Below the pieces are notes generated by a model. It worked only from the letters and a program-made list of their open reading frames with translations. It did not search any database and was not told where the DNA came from. DNA of 64,000 nucleotides from Clostridium sp. (GTDB taxonomy: Bacteria; Bacillota_I; Bacilli_A; Acholeplasmatales; Anaeroplasmataceae), in NCBI GenBank assembly GCA_022010015.1, contig CP091735.1, positions 682,001 through 746,000 on the forward strand. Reading direction: 5' to 3'. Of the stretch, positions 30,980 through 41,539 are shown piece by piece (the stretch's first letter is position 1; each line of letters opens with the position of its first letter). Position numbers and translations under genes: made by a program.

Positions 30980-33643
30980 TTAAATATCATATTTTGAATT
31001 GATTTCGGCTGGTGTTTTACGCATTAGAGTAAATACAGGTAATAAGCCGAATACAATATTAATTAAATATAAAACTAATGCTCCCCAAAAATATAGATGC
31101 CAATATTAATATTTGCTACATCGCCTGTTAGGGTAGCTAGCTTTGTATTGATAAATGTATATCCTATTACTATAATTATATAACCAATAATAGATGTGAA
31201 TGTTGAATTTATAAAGATATCAGCTAAATATTTAGAATAAATTTGCCATTTGGTTGCGCCAATTGAACGGTATACGCCGATCTCCTTTATTTCGGAAATT
31301 AGTTTGCTTCTTGTTGAAAAAAAATAAACATAAATGATAGAAATAACTAAAAAAATATAATAATTACAACTAAATTTGTATTTCGTGTTTCTCTTAGATT
31401 TGTAATATTATAATTATATTGATAATCAAATACTTTACTAGCCTTTAGATTTAATTTGCTTAGATTATCTGGATTCTTTAGGCTATAGCTATAGTAGCTT
31501 GAATCAAAAGCGTTAGAAATGAAATTAATATTCCATTCTTTATCTGATGTTAGGTAATAATCACTACTTTCTTCATTTACTTCATAAATACCAACAACTT
31601 TGTAGACCTTATTAGCAAGGCATATTCTTGTATTAAGAGTAACAGTAGTATTTTTTTAGGTATTAAAACCTCGTCATCATTTGTAATGCCTCTACCTTCT
31701 ATTAGCTTATAATCAACCTTTGAAGCAGGAATAGGCATTGTTAAATTATAAATTTTAATAAGCTCATTATCTTTTTAAAAATATAATCATTTAAAGAATC
31801 GTCATAGCTTATAGCATCAATATTACTTTGGGCTGTATCGAATAACCCAACAACAGTATAGCTTTTATTTTGAACACTATCAATGATGGTGCTTCCGACC
31901 TCTAATATATTATTACGATGACTATTAATCATTATTTCATCGCTATTTGTAGGAATATTACCACTAATAAGCTTATAATTAAAGCTAAGCTTGTTAATAT
32001 TATGAATAGTATGATTAGAATAATTTCCAGCAATACCAAAATTTTTCAGTATAATAATAAAAAAAGAATTATAATATAAGCTATTTGTATTTACTGAAGA
32101 AATACCACTTATTGTAAAACGTCCAAGCTTTAAATTAATTATTTGTTGATAGCTATCAATAGATTGCATATGCTTTAAAATATAATCTGCAAGCTCCTTG
32201 CCAATTACAACTTGATTTTTTTAAGGGAGCACTACCACAAATCATTTTCTTATTTTTAACAATTGCAAAGGGATAATTATAGCTAGAAACATTGATATCA
32301 CAGTTTCTAACAGAATTATAAGGATATGACACATCCATTTGCATAAAATTATTAAATTTATAAATATCTTCAATAACATCATTATTGATTGCATCTAAAA
32401 TAGTAGAGGTATTTAGATATGGTGTATAATAATCATAATCATTATCATTTTTCGATTAAGTAATAAGCATTTTTCTGTTGAATAGCCAGTAGTATCAATA
32501 TTTCTATATTTACTAGCCTCAATTGTAGAAAAGGCGATGACAATACCTATAAAAAAGAAAATGATATGAAATGCCTTGGCTTTTTTTCGAGAATGAAAAA
32601 AATTAAAGAAGGAATTTTTTTAAGATTTTTTTGAAGATACTAACAAATTTATTTGTCTTAAGATTATTGTTATACCAGGAAATGTCAAAATTATAATTAT
32701 TTATTTCCTTTTTGCTCTTGAGGCTTATAATGATCATTGATTATTTTTTTATGCTTGTTTGATTTGATAACTGAATATTTTTTTATCTGAATCAATATAA
32801 AGAGTGTTATTTTTTTAGAATGATTCTAATATTTATTTCTTCATCATTATCCTTATAAAAGGGTTATTTTGGTATTTTCCTTTTTCAATATCCTCTTTAT
32901 TTAAATCAAGAAGATGAATTTGATTATCTCTAGTAATATTTAGAGTTTGATTTAAAGTATTAATTTGCTCATCATTGATAATTGTTCCATCCGCTATTTC
33001 GATAATTCTATCACTATAAAAGTTAGCTAGCTCTTTATTATGTGTTACTAATAAAACCAGTGTCTTTTTACTTATCTTTTTCAAGATATTCATAACCTCA
33101 ATAGAATTTTCACTATCAAGATTACCAGTAGGCTCATCAGCAATGATTAGCTTGCTTTCCTTTAATAATGCACGAGCTATACTTACTCTTTGCATTTGGC
33201 CGCCACTAAGCTTATTAGCCTGTTTTTTACGATATTTATACATTCCAACAGCTTCCAAAACATATTTAATTCTTTTTTCTTGCTCCTCATGGTTAGTAAT
33301 ACCAATTAGCTCAAGCGCGATTTTAAGATTATTATGAACTGTTATATTTTTCAATCAATAAATAATTTTGAAAAACATAGCCAATATGCTTTTTGGCGAT
33401 ATTTATCGATTTGCTTCATATTATATTTTTTTGAAGCTAATGTCATCATAGCTGATAGAACCACTATCAGCCTTATTAAGACCACCAATAATATTTAATA
33501 AGGTAGTTTTACCACTACCACTTTTTACCAATGAAGCTTATAAGACCTGATTCTGGTAATTCTAAAGAGGTGTTATTTATTACGTTTATATCAGCATTAT
33601 TATAATGCTTGTTTAAATTAGTTGTTTTTATCATCTTATTCAT
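30980..33643 (-). CDS. ABC transporter, ATPase fused to FtsX-type permease
   Basis: One protein of about 885 aa. N-terminal ATPase: Walker A IGKSGSGKTTLLN, signature LSGGQMQRVSIARAL, Walker B LIIADEPTGNLDS, H-loop VTHNKE. This is the MacB/LolD-type signature. After IHLLDLNKEDIEKGKYQNNP comes the permease: a first helix (KAKAFHIIFFFIGIVIAFS), a long extracellular domain (about 32500-31400), and three C-terminal helices (TNLVVIIIFLVISIIYVYFF; FTSIIGYIIIVIGYTF; FWGALVLYLINIVFGLLP). It starts by overlapping the upstream permease stop. Such pumps export peptides or lipoproteins or confer antimicrobial-peptide resistance; the substrate is unknown. At least eight breaks. Confidence 0.75.
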
Positions 33644-34975
33644 CCCCCTTTAGACTAGTAGCTACACTAAACTTAAATAATTTATAATTAAATCTACGAG
33701 CAATTGCATATGTAAATAGTGTTAGTAGGATAAAAATAAATAAAAAAACAGTTAATGGCTTTATTATTCTTAATTCCTCAAGCATTGGAATATTTAAGAT
33801 TAAAATTAATGCTACTAAAAAAATGCTAAGATAACACTAAAAAGACCGATGAATAAAATTTCAGCATTAACAATATGCTTCATATCATTTTTTTAGTAAT
33901 ACCTAGTGTTTCTTAATATTTCATAATCTTTTTTTCTAGATATATAAACCTTTGCTAAAAACAAAATAGGTTATAAAGAATAAGATAAACAAAACCATAG
34001 AAGAAATTAGTATAGAGCCATAGCTTGTTAAATTACTAAGAAAAACATCTGCAGCAAGTGTTTCATTAAGCTTATAGGGATAATCAACACTAAAGCCAGC
34101 CTTCTCTAATTGATTTTTAACCTTACTTATTTTTGTTTGTATAGATACTTGCTTCAAATACATTTTTTTATTTAAAATATTTAAATTAAAAATTAAAAGG
34201 TAGGATTTGTTATTTCATCACTATAGGTTACATCGTAATTTGTTAGCTCATAAAGATTTACAAGCTTTAGATTAAAAGATTTATTATGATAAGAACTTGG
34301 TAAAATAAGCGTATTTTTAGAAAATTCTTTTGATTCATTAATAATAGGTGAAATTTTCTCATCACCAATATAAAGAGCTATTGATGTATTTTCAAGCATA
34401 AATAGTCTTTTTATAGAATTGTTATTAATAATTGTTGGTTTTTTTGAATTTCTTTACTAGTGGCATAGCCTACTAGTGTAAATTGCTTTGTATCATTGCT
34501 AAAACTCATTTTAATTTTTTTGTCTAGATAATCATTTATATAATCTGTAAAGGAGTTATTGGGCAAGACAATAAAGATTTCATCATCACTAGTGTTTAAT
34601 CTACCTTTTTTGATAGTATATTTTTTTATGTGATCATTATATATTAGATTATCCATTAAGTCACTTGAATAAATATATACCTCCTCAAAAAAGGGTTGAC
34701 CTCATATTCGTTTGTTATATTTTTTTAAATTTTATTTGTATCTAGTTCTTTTATGATTATTATCATATACATATAAGCGATTTTCTTGCTTATTAAGATA
34801 AGCGTTATTGACTCCAAGATTACTATTTGATGAATAAATAAATTGAAATAAAAACAAGGTCATAAAGGCAATTACAAAGAAAATAGTGCTAACGAAAATT
34901 GATTTTTTTGGCGTAAATAAGACATTATTTTTTTAGCTACGTTATAACAGATATTTCTTTTTAAGAGGAACATAA
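33636..34975 (-). CDS. FtsX-type ABC permease
   Basis: About 445 aa. N-terminal helix (STIFFVIAFMTLFLFQFIYS), a large extracytoplasmic domain (ENRLYVYDNNHKRT, YTIKKGRLNTSDDEIFIVLP, ALYIGDEKISPIINESKEFS), then three helices: SYGSILISSMVLFILFFITY; ILFIGLFSVILAFF; FIFILLTLFTYAIA. It ends TSLKGDE, overlapping the start of the ATPase-permease by 8 nt. It lies between its cognate-looking ATPase upstream and the fused transporter downstream, so the three are probably one operon. Many breaks (34930, 34740, 34690, 34440, 34170, 33960, 33890, 33820). Confidence 0.7.
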
Positions 34976-34976
34976 T

Positions 34977-35699
34977 CTAAATCAATTTTTTTCATTTTCG
35001 TCAGACTCTACATTCTTAAAAAAATTTGATTCTCAATAATTTCACCATCAGCCATTTTAATTTTTCTTGTAGCAATATCACTAACAAGAGAATAGTCATT
35101 GGTTACAATTAAAACAAGCTTATCTTTAGCAACACTTTTGATTAATTCAATAATTTCCTTACCATTTTTACTATCAAGATTACCAGTAGGCTCATCACAG
35201 GCTAATATTTCACAATCTGATGCTAGGGCACGAGCAATTACACAGCGCTGCTTTTCACCTCCAGATAGCTTACTTCCTCTATTTTTTTCTTTACCATTTA
35301 ACCCAACCTTACTTATTAAGTTTAAAGCCTTAGCTTTTGCTTCACTTTTTTTTATTCCCTTTAGCAATAATGGTAGCATAACATTTTCAAGAACAGTGTA
35401 GGAATCGATAATATTATAATTTTTGATAAATAAAGCCAACCTTATTTTTTTCTAAAATCATCCATATCAGAAATAGAAAAAAATAAGATGTTTCATTTCC
35501 TTTTATAATAGATTTCGCCATCATCAAATGAATCGTTTTTTTCGCAATGACATTAAGCAAGGTTGATTTACCACAGCCGCTATCACCAGTAATTGCTACG
35601 ATTTCATTTTTATTTAATTTGAGTGAAATATTTCTAAGACCAAGATTAGTAATACCATTTGCGGTATAATATTTACTAACATTTTTTTAATTCAATCAT
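34977..35699 (-). CDS. ABC transporter ATP-binding protein
   Basis: About 240 aa. M-I-E-L-K start at 35699; Walker A ITGDSGCGKSTLLNVIA, Q-loop NKVGFIYQNYNIIDSYTVLE, signature KLSGGEKQRCVIARALA, Walker B ILACDEPTGNLDSKNG, then LVLIVTNDYSLVSDIATRKI. The usual H-loop His is replaced by Asn (VTND), an oddity worth noting since that residue coordinates the ATP gamma-phosphate. Pairs with the FtsX-type permease that follows. Breaks lie near 35690, 35530, 35490, 35440 and 35020. Confidence 0.8.
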
Positions 35700-35796
35700 A
35701 TTATTTCTCCAATCAATTATTTAGTTTTTATCATATAACAATTTAAAATTAATGTCAATTTTTAATTAACTCTATTTTATGTATATAATTTTTTTA

Positions 35797-35837
35797 TGTA
35801 CAAAATTTGGTACATTATGACATAAATATGATATAAT
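35797..35837 (+). promoter_or_regulatory. Promoter with near-palindromic operator
   Basis: TGTACAAAATTTGGTACA (35797-35814) is a near palindrome overlapping a weak -35 (TTGGTA 35807-35812). TATAAT lies at 35832-35837. It precedes the metallopeptidase gene at 35880, so regulated expression is likely. The regulator is not identified. Confidence 0.5.
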
Positions 35838-35879
35838 TAAATTGTATTTTTTTAATACCAAATAAATGAGGAGAAAAAA

Positions 35880-38001
35880 ATGAAAAATTAATAAGAAAAA
35901 TTATTACGGGATTATTAGTGGTAACAGGTTTATTTAGCTTTGCTGCTTGTGGTGGTAAGGATAATGTTACTACACCAAATGAGACTTCAGCTTCTTTGGA
36001 ATCTTCAAAGAAAAGTGATGAGACAACTGCTTCAAACAGTAGTTCAAGTTCAAGCAGTAGCTCAAGCTCAAGCAGTAGCTCAAGCTCAAGCAGTAGTTCA
36101 AGCTCAAGCAGTAGCTCAAGCTCAAGTATTAGTTCAAGCAGTAGCTCAAGCTCAAGTAGTTCTTCAAGTACAACAATTCCTTCAACATCAAGTAGTTCAT
36201 CTAGCTCTACTAGTGACAATCCATCTGTTGATTATAAGAGTAAGACAGTAACACTTGCTGCACTTAAGAATAATGGAGAAAGAATAGGTAGTGATAATTT
36301 TGCTGATGTATTAGGTCTTGGTGGTATTGTATCAATGATAAATAATGATACTAAATGTCAAACGAAATCAGCTTATTATGAAGAAGACCTTCGCTTTTAT
36401 AATGGTGCTCGCCTAACTATTACTGCAAATAGTGGTATTAAGCTATATGGCGTTGAATTTGCTTATTCATCAAATGCAGCAAAATATATTAATTTTGAAA
36501 CAGATGATGCTGATGGTAATATGCTTTCTAAAGCTACTAAGACAATGTTTAGTGAAGGTGTAGATAGCTTTTCATTATATGTTTACCAAAAAAACAAGCT
36601 AGAATTAAGAGCTTAACTATTTATTATACTGGTGATGCTAAGGTTAATGAGGTTAGTAGGGATGTAACAGCTGTAAAGAAGGATTTTAATAATTCCTTAT
36701 CTGTTGATGGTGGCAAGGGTCTTTTATATACTGAAGGTGTATTACCTTCTCTTCCAACTGATAATATTAATCCTAAAATGCTTGTAATTCCTGTTCATTT
36801 AGATTCAAGTAAGACAGATGCTGATCTTAATAATTATTTAGCTCAAATAAATATTGCCTTTAATGGTGATAGTACCTCTACAGGCTGGGAAAGTGTTAAA
36901 TCATTCTATGAAAAAGTCTTCATATGGAAAATGTAATTTAGAGATTACAGTTTTTAGATAAATGGTATTCTAATTCAAAAATATACTGTTTCATCATTAG
37001 AGAAAATGTATACTGATTATAATAATGATGAAACATATACTGTCGCTTATCCAATGGATGTATTAGTACAGGATGTTTTAAAATATTATAATGATCAAAT
37101 TGATTATAGCGAATATGATTCAAATAGTGATGGTATAATTGATTCTGTTTGGATCGTTTATGATGCACCAGTAAATTATAATTCATCTATTGATTCAATT
37201 TATTGGGCTGTAACTACATCAAATGCTTTATCATTTGATGAAAATACAAATGATGGTCTTGCAAGCGACTATAAATTTGATAATGTTGTTGCTGGCTATT
37301 ATTCATATGCTGGTGTTGATTTTATGGATAAGGATCTTGATCAATCAACCTATAATACTGAAAATATAATTATTGATGCTCATACCTATATTCATGAAAC
37401 AGGACATTTATTTGGTCTTGACGATTATTATGATTATAATGGTGAAGTAGGCTGCAATAGAGGATTATATGGTGCTTCAATGATGGATTATAATATTGGT
37501 GATTTAGATCCATATTCAAAGATGCTATTAAACTGGACTGATCCAACTGTTGTTAGTGGTGTTGGTGAAATAAATATTATCTTAAAGTCTGGCGTTGATA
37601 GTGGTGAAGTAGTTTTGGTTACTGATCATGAGCTAGAAAATATTTATGATAGCTATTATTTGATTGAATATTATACTAATACATCATTAAATACTAATGA
37701 TGAGCCTATTAAAGGTCAAGGAATTAGAATAATGATGGTTAATTCTGAAATTTGTACAGATGAAAATGGTAATCCTACATATTTCAATGGTGATTATTAT
37801 GGTGGTGCATTTAAGTATAATAATACCGAAACCGATAAGCCTCAAATTGAAATGATTTATAATGGTCAAAAGCCTGATGGTGTAATTTTACAGGATCATT
37901 TATTTAATAGCGGTAGTCGTTATGAATGTGATTTATTTACATTAGTTGTTGGTGAAGTAAACACTGGTGCAATAAACATTACAATCATTATGAATGAATA
38001 A
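35880..38001 (+). CDS. Surface lipoprotein metallopeptidase with poly-serine stalk (M6-like)
   Basis: About 705 aa. Lipoprotein signal (KKLIRKIITGLLVVTGLFSF then AACGG), a poly-serine stalk of roughly 55 residues (36030-36210), then a beta-sandwich-like domain (YNGARLTITANSGIKLYGVE). A peptidase domain beginning MLVIPVHLDSSKT follows. The zinc site is HETGHLFGLDDYYDY (37396-37440), an HExxHxxGxxD motif as in M6/InhA-type peptidases, followed by the Met-turn candidate GASMMDYNIGDLD. Breaks are at the start (A5 needs A6), near 36590 and near 36915-36955. Anchored outside the cell, it probably degrades host or dietary proteins; substrate unknown. Confidence 0.8.
36036..36210 (+). repeat. Poly-serine coding repeat
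   Basis: A degenerate array of AGCAGTAGCTCAAGCTCA-type units encoding only serine (one Ile). It is a low-complexity stalk, likely prone to length variation. It creates long false ORFs on the other frames. Confidence 0.9.
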
Positions 38002-38005
38002 AAAG

Positions 38006-38045
38006 ACTGGTTTAGTTAATGAAAGCTAAATCAGTTTTCTTTTTC
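38006..38045 (+). terminator. Intrinsic terminator
   Basis: ACTGGTTTAG (38006-38015) / CTAAATCAGT (38026-38035) with one G-U pair, then TTTCTTTTT. Starts 5 nt after the metallopeptidase stop. Confidence 0.75.
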
Positions 38046-38168
38046 TCAAAAATGAGCTAAAAGAGCATATAAAGCGTATATTTTTTTAATTTTAAAGCCC
38101 TTTATTTTTAGTTTTTTTAGGCTTAATAGTATGAATATACCACGATTTTTAAAAAAATCAATTTTTAA

Positions 38169-38198
38169 TTGATTTTATGCAAAAAAATATGGTATAAT
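38169..38198 (+). promoter_or_regulatory. Promoter of the yaaA-recF-gyrBA operon
   Basis: TTGATT (38169-38174), 18-nt spacer, TATAAT (38193-38198), 19 nt before the yaaA start codon, so the 5' leader must be very short. Confidence 0.55.
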
Positions 38199-38217
38199 TA
38201 ATTAGTGTGGTGATATT

Positions 38218-38433
38218 ATGAAAATCGTTAAAATTAATACCTTGTATATAACACTTGGACAATTATTAAAAAAATGGAAAATTTAATCTCATCTGGTGGT
38301 GAAGCTAAATATTTTTTTAGCTAATAATGATGTATTTGTTGATGGTGTACTTGATAATCGCCGCGGTAGAAAGCTTTATGCTGATATGGTTATTAAAATA
38401 GCTAATACTGAATATGTGATTAAGAATGCTTAA
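38218..38433 (+). CDS. yaaA: S4-domain RNA-binding protein YaaA
   Basis: About 70 aa S4-like protein (YaaA/RlbA). Motifs TLGQLLKMENLISSGGEAKY then FLANNDVFVDGVLDNRRGRK match the family residue for residue. The alignment requires A5 at 38268-38274, where the sequence has A7, and T6 near 38317, where it has T7. In Bacilli it sits between dnaN and recF. Here it lies directly upstream of recF, whose ATG overlaps its end. Exact cellular role not settled. Confidence 0.85.
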
Positions 38434-39493
38434 TAAAATAAAAAAATCAAAAAAATTTCCGAAGATTTGATAGCCTTAATCTTAATGTTAATAATAATTT
38501 AGTTATTTTTAGCTGGTCTTAATGCAACGGGAAAAACAACTATATTAGAGGCTATTTATTTAATTTCAACATCTAAAAGCCATCGAACTAATGAAATCTC
38601 AACACTAATTAAAAATGATGAGCAATTTGCAATATGTCAAATTAATGCGGATAGAGAATATAAGATGGTTATTTCTAAAACAGGTAAAGCTTTATTTATT
38701 GATGGTATAGAAATTAGTAGGACATCAGAATTTATTGGTGGTATAAATGTTGTTATGTTTTCACCATCTGACTTAGCTTTAATTAATGGGGCTAAGGGTG
38801 AAAAAAGACGTTTTTTAGATTTAGAGCTATCGATATTAGATAAAAGCTATTTAAGTGCATCCTCACAATATAAAAAAATATTGAAGGAAAGAAATGAAGC
38901 ACTAAAGGGCAACAATGTTGATTTAAAATATCTTGATATTTTTGACTTTAGATTTAATTAAATATTGTAAAATAATTGCATCAAAACGAATGGTGTTTTT
39001 TTAGATAATTTAAATAAGATTTTTAAGTGAAATATGCAATGATATGCAAATTGAAGAAATAAAAGCTTAAATATAATAAAACCTATGGTGATGATATAGT
39101 ATTAAGCTTTAAAAAAATAAGCTAAATAGCGATATTTTTTTACTAAAACAACTAATATTGGAATTCATAGAGATGATTTTTACAATATTATTAAATAACT
39201 TAGATGCAAAGGAATATGCGTCTAATGGTCAAGCAAGAACAATAATAATTGCAATAAAGCTAGCTTTGAAAAAAATATATAACTAATATGACCGGCCAAG
39301 AGCCAGTGCTCTTATTAGATGATGTATTTGCAGCTTTAGATAAAAAAATAGAATTGAAAGTATTACAAAAATATGTTAATAATAGCCAACAGGCTTTTTA
39401 TTACAACAACTCAAATAGAAGAAATTCCTAGTGAATTATTAAAAAAAATGCGTTAGTGATACATTTGTAAAGGAGTGTAATAAAAAAATGGAT
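38426..39493 (+). CDS. recF: DNA repair/replication protein RecF
   Basis: SMC-like ATPase that loads RecA at gaps, about 350 aa. N-terminus NFRRFDSLNLNVNNNLVILA then GLNATGKTTILEAIYLI (Walker A, 38513-38555), NVVMFSPSDLALINGAKGEK then RRFLDLELS, the signature region EYASNGQARTIIIAIKLAL and Walker B EPVLLLDDVFAALDKKIEL (39301-39355), ending VLQKYVNNSQQAFITTTQIE. ATG 38426 overlaps yaaA. With A5 instead of A7 at 39482-39488 the frame ends in TGA at 39491, overlapping the gyrB ATG. Breaks lie near 38450, 38510, 38940, 39000, 39115-39140, 39183, 39270 and 39400. Confidence 0.85.
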
Positions 39494-41530
39494 GAAACTA
39501 AAGATGTCAAAACTGAAATTGAAGAATTAACTGGTAACAATCCTAATTCTGAATCATATGGTGCCGATAAAATTAAAATTTTTAAAGGGACTAGAGCCAG
39601 TAAGAGAACGTCCAGGTATGTATATTGGTTCAACAGGTGTAACAGGACTACATCATCTTGTTTGGGAAATTGCTGATAACTCTGTTGATGAAGCATTAGC
39701 GGGCTATGCTAGTCATATTAAAATTGAATTATTACCTGATGATAATAAAAAAATCCAGAGCATCCTGCCAATATTGTTAGAGTGACTGATGATGGTCGTG
39801 GTATGCCTATTGATTTACACCCTGAGACAAAAAGGCCTGCGCTTGAAGCTATTTTTACAGTATTACATGCTGGTGGAAAATTTGATGATGGAGCATATAA
39901 GGTATCTGGAGGACTTCATGGTGTTGGTGCTTCTGTAGTTAATGCCTTATCTGAGTGGCTTGAGGTTACAGTTATGCGTAATGGCAAATGCTATACGGAA
40001 AGATTTGAACGCGGAAAAATTGTTTCAGATTTATGTGAGCATGGAACATCCACTCATACTGGTACAATTGTTACCTTTAAGCCCGATTATGAAATGTTCC
40101 ACGAAACATTATTATTTGATTATCAAACAATTGCCGAAAGAATGGAGCAAACTGCTTATTTAAATAGTATTCTAACAATTACAGTTGAGGATAAGCGTAA
40201 TCCTGATAATGTTATTTCTAATACCTATCATTATGATGGTGGTGTTAAGGAGTATGTTGAATTTTTAAGCCGTGGCAAAAATCCGGTAAATGCGGATATA
40301 ATTTATAATAATTCTATTGGCTCATATAAGGAATTAAATAGTGAGGGTAAGGAAGTAACAAGAGATGTAATCATTGAGGTTGCAATGCAATATAATGATT
40401 CATATAACTCAGCTATTTATTCATTTGTTAATAATGTTAAAACTCCTGAGGGTGGTCATCATGAGGAAGGCTTTAAGCTAGCCTTAACAAGAGAAATTAA
40501 AAAATATGCTGAAGCTAATAAGCTATTGAAGGTTAATAAGGATAAGACAGTTGAAGAAATTACAAGAGAGGATACTCTAGAGGGACTTGTTGCGATTATA
40601 TCAATAAAGCATCCTAATCCTGAATTTGAAGGTCAAACTAAATCAAAGCTTGGAAACCCTGAGGTAAGAGGTTTAGTTTCAAAGGCCTTTGGTGAAACTC
40701 TTGCTAGATATTTAGCTGAGCATCCTGTTGATGCAAGAGCAATTGTTGATAAATGTTTACTTGCTTCTCGTGCTAGAATAAATGCTCGTAAGGCAAGAGA
40801 AGCTGTTAGAAAATCACCAATGGATAATTTAATGCTATCTAGTAAGCTTGCTGATTGTAGATGTAAGGATCCTGAAAAATCAGAAATGTATTTAGTCGAG
40901 GGAGATTCAGCAGGAGGTTCTGCAAAAACAGGTAGAAATTCAACATATCAAGCAATATTACCATTACGTGGTAAGGTTTTAAATGTTCAAAAGGTACAAT
41001 TATCTCGTGCTTTGGAGAATCAAGAAATTCAAACAATGATTCGTGCAATTGGTACAGGAATTGGTGAAGAATTTGATATAACTAAGGCTAGATATCATAA
41101 AATTGTAATCATGACCGATGCCGATGTTGATGGTGAGCATATTTGTATTTTGCTTTTAACATTCTTCTATCGTTTTATGCGTGGATTAATTGAGGCTGGC
41201 TATATATATGTAGCTAAGCCGCCACTATATCGTATTAAGTTTGGTAGTCAATTTGATTATGTTTATACAGACCAATCACTTGAGACATACAAAACAACAA
41301 AATATTTTGGTAAGAAATATGATGTTCAAAGATACAAGGGTCTAGGAGAAATGGACCCATCACAATTATGGGAAACAACAATGGATCCAAGTACAAGAAC
41401 ATTAACTAAGGTTCATCTTGAGGATGCTATTGTAGCAGATCAAACATTTGAAATGCTAATGGGTGAAGAGGTTGAACCAAGAAAGGTATTCATTCAAGAG
41501 AATGCAGAATTTGCTAGTCTTGATGTATAG
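39488..41530 (+). CDS. gyrB: DNA gyrase subunit B
   Basis: ATPase subunit of DNA gyrase, about 680 aa. GHKL domain: IGSTGVTGLHHLVWEIADNS (Bergerat helix), TDDGRGMPID, HAGGKFDDGAYKVSGGLHGV. Transducer, then TOPRIM: YLVEGDSAGGSAKTGRNSTY then DADVDGEHICILLLTFFYRF, and the C-terminal QRYKGLGEMDPSQLWETTMD. The N-terminal extension DETKDVKTEIEELTGNN precedes ESYGADKIKI. Breaks only at about 39580 (one extra base before LEPVRERPGM) and at A7 39747-39753. The rest is one 582-codon frame. The last histidine of the usual DGxHI reads DGEHI, as in the family. RBS AAAGGAG. Confidence 0.95.
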
Positions 41531-41539
41531 GAGGTACGT

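Noticed and set aside
36036..36210. Short repeats that could suggest a CRISPR array
   Set aside because: The units are degenerate, contiguous and encode serine in frame; there are no spacers.
35815..36219. 134-aa minus-strand ORF rich in Leu and Glu opposite the serine stalk
   Set aside because: It is the antisense reading of the poly-serine repeat, with no ribosome site and no homology-like pattern.
37006..37186. Minus-strand ORF at 36938-37186 inside the metallopeptidase
   Set aside because: Shadow of the plus-strand gene; composition is His/Tyr-rich noise typical of antisense AT-rich coding DNA.
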